A stretch of 64,000 nucleotides of DNA from Astragalus membranaceus (taxonomy: Eukaryota > Streptophyta > Magnoliopsida > Fabales > Fabaceae). Of this stretch, positions 46,682 through 60,173 are shown one piece after another; positions within the stretch are counted from its first letter, which is position 1; each line of letters opens with the position of its first letter. The notes below the pieces were generated by a model. It had not been told where the DNA came from, did no database searches, and saw only the letters and a program-made list of their open reading frames with translations. The position numbers and the translations under genes are program-made. Location: contig CM076851.1 in NCBI GenBank assembly GCA_039519185.1, positions 27,838,857 through 27,902,856 on the forward strand, in the 5' to 3' direction.

Positions 46682-49600
46682 ATGGATCGTACTTGGATGT
46701 ACAATATGACATATGCTAATAGGCACGGATTGAAAAAAGAGTTTGTTCGTGGTGTTAAAAACTTTGTGAAGAGGGCCTTGAAGCTACCCATTTGTATGTC
46801 TGAGGGAGGGATAAGGTGTCCGTGTACAAAATGCAAGTGTATCAAGATATCTACGGCAACTAATGTTAGGCTTCACTTGTATCGGTATGGATTTCAACCA
46901 GATTATTGGATTTGGACTGACCACGGAGAAGTGAACCCCAGTGTTGATACAAGGGGTGGTTCGAATAGTAGCGGGCATGTGCATCATGACAACCATTTTG
47001 ATTCAATGAATCAGATGGTGTTTGATGCTTTTAGGCCGTATGAAAACGAAGATGTCCCCCGTGAAGATGAGTTGCCAAACGAAGACGCAAAGCAGTTTTA
47101 CGACAAGTTGATACTCGCCAACAAGCCCATCTACAAGGGGGCTACCCAGTCTACGTTGTCAATATCTGTTCAACTTTTGGCAATAAGAACAAATTGGCAT
47201 CTTCCACAAAAAGGTATAGATTTTGTTGCTCAGATGCTTAAAACTGTATGTCCAGTTCAAAATTGCTTGCCCAAGAACTATTACCAAGCAACACAGTTGG
47301 TGTCTAAGTTAGGGCTGAAGGTTGAGAAGATTGATTGTTGCGAGAGAGGTTGTATGTTATATTACAAGGATGATAGCAAGTTATCTGAATGCAAAATTTG
47401 TCACTCTCCTAGGTTTATTCCTCGTAGGATTGGTATGGGAAACTACAAAGATGTCCCAGTGAAGAGAATGTTCTATTTCCCTATCATTCCCAGATTACAA
47501 AGACTATATACATCACCTGAGTCTGCAGCTGAAATGAGATGGCATCACGAGAACAAAAAGAGTTCAAACGTCCTTCGCCACCCGTCCGATGGAAAAGCAT
47601 GGAAACACTTTAATGATGTATATCCCGACTTTGCTAGTGATCCCAGAAATGTAAGGCTGGGTTTGTGTTCAGATGGATTTAATCCTTACATTCAAGCCTC
47701 TGCTTCTCCATACTCTTGTTGGCTGGTAATAGTTACCCCTTACAATCTTCCCCCTGAAATGTGCATGACCAAACCATACTTGTTTTTGACTTGTCTCATA
47801 CCCGGACCTCATAACCCTAAAGTAAAGATTGATGTCTACTTGCAACCATTGATTGATGATCTGCAACGACTGTGGTCCAATGGCATTTTGACCTATGATA
47901 TATCCACAAAACAAAACTTCATCATGAAAGCGTGCTTGATGTGGACAATCAATGATTTTCCGGCCTATGGTATGTTATCTGGATGGGGAACACAAGGAAA
48001 GTTGGCATGTCCTCATTGTATGGAAGACACGAAAGCTTTCACCTTGAAACATGGCAGGAAGAATTCATGGTTTGATTGCCATCGTCGGTTCTTGCCAGCT
48101 AATCACTCTTTCAGAAGAAGTAAAAGAAGATTTACCAAAAATAGGGATGAGAAAGACGGTCGACCTTACATTGCCACTGGGCAAGATGTGTGGGAGGTTG
48201 TAAGTGGTTTTCCAAAGGTGAACGAAATTGGTTGGAAAAAGAAATTTGATGGGTATGGAGTGGGTCATAATTGGACTAAACGAAGTATTTTTTGGAATCT
48301 TCCATATTGGAAGGATAACTTGTTAAGGCACAACCTTGATGTGATGCACATAGAGAAAAATTTCTTTGACAATATATTTAAGACGGTCATGAATATTAAA
48401 GGTCTAACAAAGGATAATGAAAAGGCAAGAAAAGATTTGTCTTTATTATGTTGTCGTGGGGACTTGGAGATGAAAGCCTTATCTAACGGAAAGATGGGAA
48501 AGCCAAAGGCAAGTTACACTCTGACATCATCTGATGCCAAGTTGGTTTGTAAATGGCTTAAGGAACTTAGAATGCCTGATGGCTATGCTTCAAACCTTGC
48601 TAGGTGTGCTGATGTCGAAAAGGGTACAATGCATGGGATGAAGAGCCATGATTGTCATGTTTTTATGGAGTGTTTACTTCCAATTGCATTTCGTTCCTTG
48701 CCAGAATTTGTTTGGAGACCATTAACTGAGTTAAGTCTATTGTTCAAGGATCTGTGTTCCAATACATTGAGGATGGATGACTTAGTTAAGTTGGATGAAA
48801 ACATTCCAGTTATCATATGCAAGTTAGAAAGGATTTTCCCACCGGGTTTCTTTGACTCAATGGAGCATCTTCCAATCCACCTCGCCTATGAAGCAATGCT
48901 AGGTGGTCATGTACATTACCGGTGGATGTATCCATTTGAAAGGTAATTGTTGTGGTTGATTTTTTTAACTGTTACATGTATATTATAACTTAATAGACAC
49001 GAAATGATTGAAATGTGCAGATGTATGGGAGTCTCCAAAGAGGCCGTGACAAATAAGGCTAGGGTTGAAGGTTCCATATGTGCTGACTATTTACAACGTG
49101 AGACAACTTATTTTTGTTCTCATTATTTCAACTCATTCAATTTGTTGCCAACCACAAGTTTAAGTAATAATACTGGTTCGGAACGTGATGACATGCAACC
49201 TACACTGTCCATCCTACACAAAGGTGGTCGACCCAGTGGGAAGCCAAGAGAGCATTATCTATCAGATAAGGAGTGGGAATCTGCTCATGTCCATGTCTTG
49301 ATTAACTGTAATGAGATCAAACCATATCTTGAGTAAGTATTCTTCATTACACATCAATCATGATCTTGATACACATCATAACCTATATTGACTTATGAAT
49401 TATGTGATTGATGTCAGCACTTTCTTGGAGAATCACTCAATCAATGAAGAAGACGCATCTGGACGTATACATGCAGAGTTTCCCACATGGCTAATGGAAT
49501 ATGTAGATGAGGAGGCGAATGGAGTTACAAACAAAGACATAATGGCACTATCTCGCGGTCCTTCATCAATGGCAATATCTTGGAACATGTACTTTGTCAA

Positions 49601-50139
49601 CGGGTACAAGTTTCATACTAAGGCCTGGAGCAATGGTAAAAAAAACTGTTAATTGTGGGGTACACGTAAAGGGTTTTACTGAAGGAGGAGAAAATGATTA
49701 TTATGACACAATCAACCATATCTTTGAAGTAGATTACTTTGGTCTCAATGACAAGATTGCCCTATTTTATTGTGAATGGTTTGACCCGACAAAAAATAGG
49801 GGCACAAAGGTTCATCCACATTATAAAATCGTGGATATTAAAATGGATAAACGTTATGGTCCTTACGATCCTTTTATCCTTGCGCAAAAAGCAACACAAG
49901 TGTATTATGTCCCCTATCCAGAAATGTGTAGAGCTATGCGTGGATGGTGTGCGGCAATCACCACAAAACCAAGGGGTCATGTGGAGATTGACGACACAGA
50001 GGATGAAATGCCATATCAGTCAGATGGGATGTCACCTGTTCTATCTATTGCAGAAATTGAATCAATATCTTGTTTACGTGACGACTCACAAGTAGATGTG
50101 TTTGAAGAGATTTTTGATCATTCGCCTCACAATGATTGA
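46682..50139 (+). CDS. CACTA transposase, tnp2 family (TnpD-like), one frameshift
   Basis: Three exons: 46682-48942, 49021-49332 and 49418-50139, with phases that agree (GAA AG|A; CTT GA|C). About 1,100 residues would catalyse cut-and-paste of CACTA ends. Domains in order: an N-terminal transposase-associated zinc region (MDRTWMYNMTYANRHGLKKE, GGIRCPCTKCKC), the tnp2 core (NVRLGLCSDGFNPY, FLTCLIPGPHNPKVKIDVYL, NDFPAYGMLSGW, LDVMHIEKNFFDNI), a DUF4218-like region (SHDCHVFMECLLPIAFRSLP, FPPGFFDSMEHLPIHL) and a DUF4216-like C-terminal region (VDIKMDKRYGPYDPFILAQK, QVYYVPYP). Exon 3 has a run of eight A at 49635-49642, where seven would keep the frame. As read, translation stops after NGKKNC. This may be a recent mutation or a read error. 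The outer element's gene is a diverged relative. Confidence 0.85.
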
Positions 50140-50398
50140 GCGTGTAATTTATTATAGTACTTTGTATTGCACATTATTAGAGCTTATTATATGTATTTTG
50201 TATTGCACTATCATGATTTAGACTAGTTGGTGTACTCTATAATTAATAATAGTTTGCAAGATATATCTTTTATCCTTTTGTTTATTTTCATTGCCCATTT
50301 TCTGTTTCACATGTTCTATCACTTGTTTGAAAGATATACCTTATTTCTATTTTTGTATTCTATAACTGTAGCATGGATTTTGTATTTTATGTCAACAG

Positions 50399-53377
50399 AT
50401 GAATACCAAAGGTGGCCGTGGCAAAGGACAAAAGGTCCATCCTACCAGGGGTAGACCAAAGATGTTACCACCGCGCAAACTTGAGCAGCAGAATCTCTTG
50501 CGTCGCAATTTGATTAACACTAAGTCACTTGACCGATCATCTTCACCTCTATCACAGCCTCCTGTGCCGACCCAGACTGCGACACCTGCTGAGAATGTAG
50601 CACCTGCTCAGACACCATCACCCATTCATGCATCTACCCCCGAGGTATTTGTGTTTATGCCAACTCCAGGTATAAACCTTCAAACCATGGGTGCCTCTTC
50701 ACAACATGCCCCACATGAGGCTTTAGTAGCGGATGATGATGTGCCTGACCAAGAGGATGAAGTTGAAGACCGTGACGAAGAGGAAATTGAGGACGAGGAC
50801 GAGGACGAAGAGGATGAAGCTCAGGTGGGTGAAGGGTCATTTCCTTCTCACTTGCCAGAGAGAGATGGTGATGGGAAGGTCAAGATACAACCTTACGGTA
50901 AAGGGTAAGTTACAACATTCTACAACTTGTTTTAAAATATTCCTTTCAACAACTTTTTATTACTCTGCGGATGTGTTGGTTTTGATGCTTCATACATCTT
51001 CCTTTTTATTACTTTTCAGGCTCATTCCTAGCAAGGAAGTTGTAGATGCAATTAGGGTTGCCATTCAAACACAATTTCGAAAGCCTATCTATGGTTGGAC
51101 TGCAACAACCCAAAAAATTCGAGATGGTTGGTTGGCCAGATTTGGGGTAAGTATGTATTTCTATAAAATAGTTCAATTCGAAAGCCTATCTATGATTTAG
51201 TGCTTCCTTGAGTTAGTGCAGAAAAAGGTGTCATAGGATCAATTGTACTATATGACATCAATTAGAATAATGAAGCACCGTCTTAAATATCAAATTGTGA
51301 CTTTTAAATTGTATTGTAATTTGCAGAAAAAGGTGTCACGGGATCCTAGTCTTACAGGTATTGTCCGACACTTGTTTGAACAAAAAGCCAAAAAAAGACT
51401 CAGTGACATGCTTACTAAGGAAAGAAAGAAAGATGTTCAGCCTAAATGGATGGGGGATAAAGCTTGGATTGGTCTTAAAGCATACTGGGCTAACCAAAAA
51501 TTCAAGGACATCTCCAACCAAAATAAGATTAATAGAGCATCAACAAGAGGTGGAGCGGTCCACACTTCAGGCCGCAAGGCTCACATTGATTTAGCACTTG
51601 AGCTAGTAAGTATTAAACTCAACAATTCTAATTTCTCACTGTTTTGATTACAAAATACACATCCATATAAGTAGTGATTACATGAGAAGATAAAGAATAA
51701 AGAATCTCAGATGAGGTAGGTGAAAAATGATGTATGGTTGCAATGAAAATCTTGTAGGTAGGTAGGAGCTTTCTTTAATCTAGCTGATTTCCTAGACTGG
51801 TTATCAGCTTTCAATAGTAGGATGTTGATTAACGGGAATATCCAGGAATAGAGGCTCAGAGTCAGAGGTGTGAGAATGAGAATCTGTGTGAATGGTTGGA
51901 GGGACAGAATCATGGTAATGGAAAATATGTTTATGAAAAACATGTCTAGTAGGCAGCAGTTAAGAAGGTAGCAGAATCACCAAGATACATTGTTTGTCAT
52001 TGCCTCTTCCTCTACCTCAGCCACCTTGACTGTTAGGTTGATTTCTTCCTTGTGATGTGGAGAAACTCTTTGATTGAGTCCAATTGCTGCTGCTACAGGC
52101 AACAGTTAAGAAGGTAGCAGAATCACCAATGCTGCTGCTACAATATTGGGATCAACTCAATATTCTCTTTTTGATCTAACTGATTTTCTGTTGTGTATAC
52201 ATTTTTGGAATCTGATTACAGTTGCCTCAACTTATATATTGAGGAGAACTTCTAACTAACAGCATTAGGCAGTTCTGGAATTGTTTTGGAACTGTTTTGT
52301 AATTGTTTTGGACTGATTAATTGAACTGATATTGATTAATTGAACTGATACTGTTTCTGCAGTTGTTTCTGGACTGATTAATTGAACTGATATTGATTAA
52401 TTGAACTGAAGTATTAATTAAGTGGAAATGAGTTCTGATTGCTCCTTTACTTACAGTTAATACAGAATTTATGTTAGAATAGTGTAACCAAGATAGTGTT
52501 TGAATGTACAGAATTTATGTTAGAATACTTGTTGTTCTGGAATTGTTTTGGAACTGTTTTGTAATTGTTTTGGACTGATTAATTGAACTGATACTGTTTC
52601 TGCAATTGTTTCTGGACTGGTTAATTGAACTGATATTGATTAATTGAACTTAATTGAACTGAAGTATTAATTAAGTGATTACATCTTGTTTCTGGACTGA
52701 TTAATTGGAGCTAGCTAATTGTGATTACATCTTGATTTTATTTGTAGTGCAATGAGATGCAAAGAGATGTGCGACCGGATGAGTTATTTTTAAAAACCCA
52801 CAAGAGAAAATCTGGTGTTTGGGTTGAACATCGAGCTGAAACTACCTATGTAAGTTATTGTCATTGTTTCTTGAGTTTTTGGTTAATTCCTTATACGTTG
52901 TTTTGGTTTAGTTTGGTCCTTTTGCTAGTAGCTTATCATTATTTTCTTATTGATCAGAATGCATACAAACAAAACGTGGCTGAAGTACTGGCACAAAATG
53001 GTGAATTAGGTGGTGATGATCAACTGGTAGATGGAGCAGTGGCACTTGATTGTTGGAAGGTGGCTGTGGGGGGTCCTACCCGTGGTCGGCTTTATGGCAC
53101 AGGAGGCTTATCTGCGAATGCCCAACCTGGGTCCAAGTCACTTACCCAACCATCCCAGAATCCTTCTGGTTTCATGATTGGGATAGCTTTGGAAGAAGAG
53201 AGGGAAGCTAGACTTAAAGCTGAGAAGACGGCTCAAGATGCAATAGCCCGAGCTGAAGTGGCTGCCCAAGACGCTCGAGAGGCAAATGAGCGTTCGCAGA
53301 AGTTAGAAAATGATTTTAATGCGCTGAAAAAATTATGTGTTGATCGCATGGATGCTTTTGAGCGTCGGATCTTGTAG
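50399..53377 (+). CDS. Second CACTA protein (Transposase_24 / TnpA-like), intact
   Basis: Five exons: 50399-50904, 51020-51146, 51327-51605, 52748-52849 and 52958-53377, with consistent GT/AG borders and phases and no stop. Exon 1 begins MNTKGGRGKGQKVHPTRGRP (basic), then a Pro/Thr-rich and a strongly acidic Asp/Glu stretch. Exons 2-3 hold the conserved region (FRKPIYGWTATTQKIRDGWL, DVQPKWMGDKAWIGLKAYWA, NKINRASTRGG). Exon 4 has RDVRPDELFLKTHKRKSG. The last exon ends in an Ala/Glu-rich coiled coil (EEEREARLKAEKTAQDAIAR). The family is PF03004, presumed to bind the subterminal motif. The 1142-bp fourth intron contains copia debris. It starts about 260 bp after the transposase stop. Confidence 0.85.
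51606..52747 (-). mobile_element. Copia-derived debris in an intron of the second CACTA gene
   Basis: On the minus strand 51943-51720 reads as the copia linker between integrase and reverse transcriptase (SARLKKAPTYLQDFHC), with stops upstream. 52262-52440 and 52535-52720 are imperfect duplicates of about 180 bp built from GACTGATTAATTGAACTGAT units. The flanking exons splice in frame across it, so it lies wholly in an intron. Element ends were not defined. Confidence 0.6.
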
Positions 53378-54100
53378 TGCTAGCCATCCTGATTATGATG
53401 ATGATTTGGATGAAGAGTCACAAGATAGCGATTGATCTTGTTATCGTTACTTTTCTCTAGATGTTGGATGCCAAACACTTTGATATTTTGATGATGAGTA
53501 TGTTACATATTTTGTAGTTTCTCTAGATGTTGAATGCCAAATACTTTGATGATGACTATGGTATATATTTTGTAGTTTCTCTAGATGTTAGATGCCACAC
53601 ACTTTGATCTGTTGTTCTGATTAGTTATGGTATTTTGTATTTTGATTGGTAATAGGTGAATATTAGCAGGTGTGGAAAGCAAAGTAGGCTGTCACTTTTT
53701 TTTAAAAAAAACCAATTATTAGCGTCGGCTACACGGACGCTAGAGTGTTGTTGACTTTTTCTTTGGTTGACTTTAGCGTCGGCTAAACGGACGCTATATC
53801 ATTTTGTAGACTTTTCTTTAGTTGACTTTAGCGTCAGCTAAACCGACGCTAATATTAAATAGTTGACTTCCCAAGCGTTGATTGTAGCGTCGGCCTTGTC
53901 ATTAGTGTCGGCTTTAGCGTGGGCTTAGCTGATGCTAATTAGCGTCGGTCGAAATATACGGGACGCTACGGATTAGCTTCGACCCTTTTAGCGTCCACAC
54001 GAGGCCGACGCTAATCCGACTCTAACTCACTGTTAGCGTCCATTTCAAGTGTTTTAGCGTGGGCTTCTGGCCTACACTAAAACCTGTTTTTCTAGTAGTG

Positions 54101-57100
54101 TCAATTCGACCTCTTGGTTTTGTCTTAATTGCAACACACCAACCACGCCGATCAGTCTGTGTTGATGGATAAGAGACATAATAGACTTGTCTCACATTTT
54201 GTGCAATGACGAACGGATCATACAGTCGATATCTACTATTCATTTTAATGTCCACTGTATTTGTCTTTGGATTAAACTTTGTTCCTCGAGCGGACGGATC
54301 GAACCAATTACAATAAAAAACAACTACCTTTTGACTATAATCAATATATGGGTACGCAAGTTCATATATGTGTTCAACCACACTATAGAAATCACCTTCG
54401 CCTCTCCCAGTGACACCTTTCATGCAAACTCCACTATTGACTGTTTCTCTACCCTCTGTCCATTCCTTAGTGTGAAATTTGTATCCATTAACAAAATATG
54501 TGTGCCATTCTTTAACACATCTACGAGGACCGTCAGATAAGTTCCTCAAGTGTTGGTTGGTAGGAGTCGGCGGGAGGGAATGCACACATTTCCTAAACCA
54601 CATTGGAAAATGCGCATGAATATGAGCAGAAGATTGGTCTTCACTTACTGTCTCTGATGACAAAAACTCCCTAATAAGAAATTATTAATTGTTATATACA
54701 ACTGTGTAATTTAATTTAATTGAGATAGCTAGGTCGAGAAATACATACTCAATGAATGGTTGGACCTCGGTACAGTTTATCATGACATGAACATGGGCTG
54801 AATTTAACTCTTCTTCTGTTAGCCAATGAATTGACTCCTTTCCAGACGGACGGCCAGGTAGAGAAAATACAGACAAAGCTAAATGATGTCTTGGACATTC
54901 AATTTCCACGTCATTTCGACTACTTCTAGGAGCAAACTCATTCTTGAAATAATAAGAACAAAAATGAGTTGTTCCACGATGTAAGTAAGAAGAACATATC
55001 GATTCTTCAACTCTAGCTTTATTTTTAACTGATCTTTTTGAATCACCCATGAACCTAGAAAATGATATCCATCGATCATATGTTAATATATAATCATCGA
55101 TCCAATTAATCTAAATGATATATATATATATATATTAACTGACATTTCAAACGGATACATCCATCTGTATTGGACAGGTCCGCCAAGTTTAGCTTCATTT
55201 GCGAGATGAACAGGAAGATGCTCCATAGAATCAAAGAAACCCGGCGGAAATATTCTCTCCAACTTGCATAAGATAAATGGTATGTCTTGTTCCATTTTGT
55301 AAGGTCATCCGCTTTTAGCGTTGTAGAACACAAATTCTTAAAATATTGACTTATTTCAATGAGTGGATTCAAAATGTGTGTTGGCAACGAACTAAAGGCA
55401 ATAGGAAGAAAGCAATCCATGAATACATGACAATCATGGCTCTTCATCCCATGTAACCTCCCATTATCCACATCGAAACATCTTGCTAAATTGGAAGAAT
55501 AACTGTTTGGCATTTTCAACTCAGAAATCCACCGATAAACTGCTTTCGCTTGCTCCGTAGATAAAGTATAATTGCCTTTGGGTTTCAGTGTCCTACCGTT
55601 AGCTTACTCAACCAATAACAAATCTTTTCGCCTGCAGTAATGATCCACGTCCTTCCTAGCCTTCTCATTGTCTTTCGTTTTACCTTTCACGTTCATAACA
55701 GTGTTAAATATGTTATCAAAGAAATTCTTTTCAATATGAATTACATCGATATTGTGTCTCAATAGATTATCTTTCCAATATGGAAGTTCCCAAAAAATAC
55801 TTTTTTTCGTCCAATTATGCCATAGTCCATAACCATCTGGACGAGAAACAACACCATCAATCACTTCCACGGGAGGGATATCCTTGACACTGTTCCAAAC
55901 TTCTTTTGGTGTCAGCCTACGAGGAGGTTCAGCTGTTTCAACATTCCCCTTGATGAATGCGTATTTTGACTTTTTAAAAAGATGCTCGATAGGTAAAAAC
56001 CTACGGTGCGAGTCAAACCATGAGGTTTTTCCTCCATATTTAAGAGTAAAAGCATTTGTGTCAACCATGCAAATTGGACACGCCATCTTACCATGTGTCC
56101 CCCATCCAGACAACATTCCATACGCAGGAAAGTCATTAATGGTCCACATCAAAGCCGCCCTCATCATGAAATTTTGTCTTCGTGCTGCATCATAAGTTAA
56201 AACACCATTCCACAACTTTTTTAGGTCATCAATCAAAGGTTGCAAATATATGTCAATACCAGTTGTTGGATTAGTTGGCTCTGGTATTATAGCATTTAGA
56301 AACATGTAGGGTTTAGACATACACATTTCAGGAGGTAGGTTGTATGGGGTAACAATAACTGGCCAACAAGAATACGGTGTTGCTGACGCTTGAATATATG
56401 GTGTGAAACCATCAGAGCATAAACCAAGCCGAACATTGCGTGGATCATTGGCAAAATCTGGATGAACACGATCAAAATGCTTCCAAGCTTCACCATCAGA
56501 TGGATGACGTAATTCACCAGAATTATTTCTATTTTCATAGTGCCACGTCATTTTACCCGCAGTTTCCATTGAAGTGAACATCCTCTTCAGTCTTGGTATA
56601 ATCGGCAAATAGAACATTGCTTTCCTTGGAACTGGCTTGCCTTTGCTTGTCCCTTTCCTGCTGACACGATACCGTGGCTCTTGACAAAACTTGCATTCCA
56701 GCAACTCTCCATCATTTATGCCAAACTCATTGTTATAATAGATCATGCAACCAGACACACAACAATCAATTCTTATAGAATTTAAACCAATCTTCGATAC
56801 CAATCTTTTAGCATCATAATAACTCTGCGGCAAAACTCCTTTAACGGGGGTTGCATCCAACATCATTTTAGTCATGTATTCCATGCACAATTCCGCAACG
56901 TTAAATTGAGACTTAAGACCCAACAACCGAACACACATTGATAACTTAGAGTCTGTAGATCCTTCAAATAATGGTTTATTTGTCTCACTCAAAAACATAT
57001 AAAACCTCTGAGCTTCCTCGTTTGGAACTTCTTCAGCATCATATTGTGGTTCTTCGAAATCCAAATTTACACCGACAGCATGCTGATGCGCATCAGATAT

Positions 57101-57493
57101 CATCCCCTGAACAACATCAAACGACGGCTGATATCCCGTAGTCGTTGGATTACTACTTGATGCGGAAACTTCTACGACTGGAGTTGATGTGGGACCTTCT
57201 ACTTGGATAGGAACATTATCAACCGCAGGAACTCCAGCTGCTAACTCGCCATGACGGGTCCATATCCAATAATTTGGCTTAAATCCATTATTGTACAAAT
57301 CAAGTCGAACATCACATTCCTTTTTTATAGATCGAAACATACATTTGGAGCAAGGACATCTAATTCCACCTTGTCGCTCAAATTCTTTTTGACGCTTAGC
57401 AAAAAGAACAAACTCTTCGACTCCTTGTACAAAACGCCGCTTCAAACCAGCTCTTCCAGGATATATTCGATCATACATCCAGCTACGATCCAT
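54101..57493 (-). pseudogene. Outer CACTA transposase (tnp2 family), broken
   Basis: It starts at 57493 (MDRSWMYDRIYPGRAGLKRR). Exon 1 is 57493-55144, exon 2 is 55054-54749 and exon 3 is 54670-54101; exon 3 continues at 44192-44131 and 41603-41405 beyond the insertions. The same domains occur as in the inner element: an N-terminal zinc region (GGIRCPCSKCMFR), tnp2 core motifs (NVRLGLCSDGFTPY, IDVIHIEKNFFDNI), a DUF4218-like region (FPPGFFDSMEHLPVHL) and a DUF4216-like region (VDIKMNSRYRLYDPFVIAQN). Defects: an in-frame TAA after KDLLLVE (about 55604), a one-base loss in an A run near 55295-55299, the inner CACTA insertion at 54100, and the retrotransposon patchwork. It cannot encode an active transposase. 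Confidence 0.88.
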
Positions 57494-57659
57494 TTTTTTG
57501 TGTATGTTCCTTATTATATATATACTACACAACATATATCATATTTGTATTAGAACAATACACATTGGTATTGATATTTTTATGTTTGACCAAATATACA
57601 AATGGTAATATATTTTTGACAACATTTTATTTTACTAATAAATTTACTTTTTTTACTTC

Positions 57660-57690
<31 letters not shown>

Positions 57691-58981
57691 ATCTAATTAT
57701 TTTACTAATTATTACAATCTAATTTATTTTATTTTTTCGAATAATTTCTATAACATTAAAAATTTTTACTAAAAAAAACTATTACACAATAAATAAAATT
57801 TATTTTATTTTCACGAAAAATTCGTATTTTAAAATTCTCAAAAATTTTAGATAATTATTATTATACAATTAGTCTAAACATAATCTAATTATTACACAAT
57901 AAATAAAATTTATTTTATTTTCGTAAAAAAATTATTATTTATAATAATAACAACAAATACATTTTATAAGAAATAATTTTGTTAACTAACCGGTAGTGAA
58001 AAGAAGTCCCTGACTTGATGCTTTTCGGACTCTTGAAAACAAAACTCCAAACTCGCAACTCCAATCAATTGCAAAACAAAAAATAACAAAATAAATATTA
58101 AACAACACATGTTTAAAAACTAAATATTAACTAAAACAATCAAAATTCATTTAAAAAACATACCTTAAGAGTAATCTCACAGAAAGAACAAAACAGACTT
58201 CGAAAGGAGTGGATTGAGAGATTTGAGAGGAGAAGAGTGAGAGATTTCGGAGAAGAGACTTCGAAATGAGTGGATTGAGAGATTTGAGAGGAGAAGAGTG
58301 AGAGATTTCGGAGAAGAGGGTGAAGAGTGATTGAAGAAGGGGTTGGAATATATAGAAGGGAGCGCGCAACGACTATTTCGCAAAATCCGCCGGAACCGTC
58401 GATTACCAGCGGATTGGTTGGCTTACCGGCGGATACCAGTCAACGTAAGTGAGCGGTTTTCGATACACGAATCCGCCGGAAAACGCGAGATACTGGTGGA
58501 TTATTGACTAACCGGTCATTACCGGCGGATTAGGTCCAATTACCGGCGGATTAGGTACGATTACCGGCGGATTTTGAATTTCAAATTTTAAAATATTATC
58601 CGCCGGAAATTGCAATTACCGGCGGAATTTTTCGTTGACTGTTACCGGCAGATCCGGTTCATTATCGGTGGATTTTGAATTTCAAAAATTAAATATTATC
58701 CGCCGGAAATTGCAATTACCGGCAGATTTTTTCCGATGATTTTTACCGGCGGATTATGCTGCAATTACCGGCGGAAAATTTTAAAATTTTTTTGTGGAAA
58801 AATCTGCTGGTAACACCTATATATTCCGCCGGTAAGTTACGGTCTAATTACAATCCGCCGTAACACCTATATATTCCGTCGGTAATTTACTGGGGGAAGC
58901 AGCCCGCCGGTAACGCCCAAAATCCGCCGGTAATGTACCGGCGGATTTTTCCCGCCGGAAATGGGCGAAATTCTTGTTGTG

Positions 58982-59330
58982 ACAAGACTCGCGAACATGC
59001 ATTCTCCCATTGCTGCAAAAGGTTGATACCCTGATGCTTGATAGATGGGAGAATTGAACGCACATTATCCTAAAGCTACTGATTCCGGCAAGAGTCCACA
59101 TGTTTATAGCAAAAGAATAACGTTGAGGGCAAAAATCATTAGTTTGGGCATGCAATGGCTGCACGTCCTAAAGATTCAACTCCTTCCAACTTTGAACATT
59201 AGTTGGGCACTCAAAGAGAAGATGTCAACTAGCTTCAATAGATGGATGCATTGAAGCAAACGCAGAGCAGAGGGCAATTACGCAAACACCGTCTAGTAGG
59301 AAGACAATTACGACCCATACACCAAAGACA
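58982..59330 (-). pseudogene. LINE zf-RVT fragment (5' half of the split remnant)
   Basis: The minus strand reads RNCLPTRRCLRNCPLLC, then HLLFECPTNVQSW, the zinc-binding zf-RVT signature of plant LINEs, with stops. It continues as the RNase H fragment at 38482-38080 once the CACTA element and one ACA are removed. Confidence 0.65.
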
Positions 59331-59634
59331 AATTAAAAAGTTTTAACCTTTTTAGATTTGTGTGACTATCTTTTAGAATATAATATCTCAGGTCGTAAAG
59401 ATTTTCGTGTTTTTTTAAGAAAATTAGAAAATATCATTTAATTAAATAAAGTAATTAAAAAAGGGAATTGCTACTTCTAGCGAAGAAGCCATTCGTGAAT
59501 TTTTACGATGTGTGTTTGTTGACCATAATAGGGTTAGTTCTGTCAATTTCTATCAATTGCCACACAACCGTGTTTTGCTGGTATGTTAATTAATACCACT
59601 TCGCAAGGATTCGTGGGAAAAGATGTCGCTACAA
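59331..59634. other. AT-rich DNA, no gene seen
   Basis: Short AT-rich stretch between the LINE remnant and the small CACTA element. Nothing recognisable. Confidence 0.4.
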
Positions 59635-60173
59635 CACTATAAGAAAATTGTGTATTACTGGCGGATTTTTTCCGTCGGTACCGTTCCGGCAAAAATTTGG
59701 CGTTTTTGGTGGATTTTTTCCATCGGTAAATTTTCGGCGAAAAAATAGTAGTTCCGACGAATTTTTTCCCTCCGTATGTTTCCGGCGGATTTTCAAATTA
59801 CCGGTAGATTTTAAAATATATATCTATACTTTTAAAAAAAATTCACCGGTAATTTAAAATAATCCGCGAAAATGTTACCGCCGGTTTTTAAACATTACCG
59901 ACGGATTTTTTGAAAAAAAAATTCAAAAAGTCTGGCGGTAACATTTCCGGCGGAATTTTTAAAAAATCCGCCGGAAAAATACTGAGGGAAAAAAATCTGT
60001 CGGAACCATCCGAAAATGCCTCTTCTCATTCTCTCATTTCGCTCTTTATTTCCTTCTCATTCTCTTCTACATTTTCCCTATCTTATCTTTCTTCTTCTAC
60101 CGGCGGATTTCTGGCGAAAAAATCTGCCGAAAATATCACTTTTCCAGCGGAAAAATGCGTTTTTCTTGTAGTG
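59635..60173. mobile_element. 539-bp CACTA miniature (TSD CAA)
   Basis: It starts CACTATAAGAAAATTG and ends TTTTTCTTGTAGTG, flanked by CAA (59632-59634 and 60174-60176). The interior is mostly diverged TTACCGGCGGATTTT motifs, so it is a deletion derivative of the family of the 38483-58981 element. The open frames at 59648-59857 and 59910-60224 are by-products. Confidence 0.9.

Larger units (their letters stand above)
44193..54100 (+). mobile_element. Nested near-intact CACTA element, 9.9 kb (TSD TCA)
   Basis: It starts CACTACTAGAAAACTTC and ends TTTTTCTAGTAGTG, flanked by TCA (44190-44192 and 54101-54103). Subterminal arrays of TTAGCGTCGGCTAA/CCGACGCTAA motifs occur at 44205-44405 and 53715-54075. 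Two plus-strand genes are present: a tnp2-type transposase (46682-50139) and a Transposase_24-type protein (50399-53377). 44410-46680 holds a leader and intron (TC-rich 44450-44700). Only one frameshift is visible, so this is a young or nearly autonomous copy. Confidence 0.93.
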
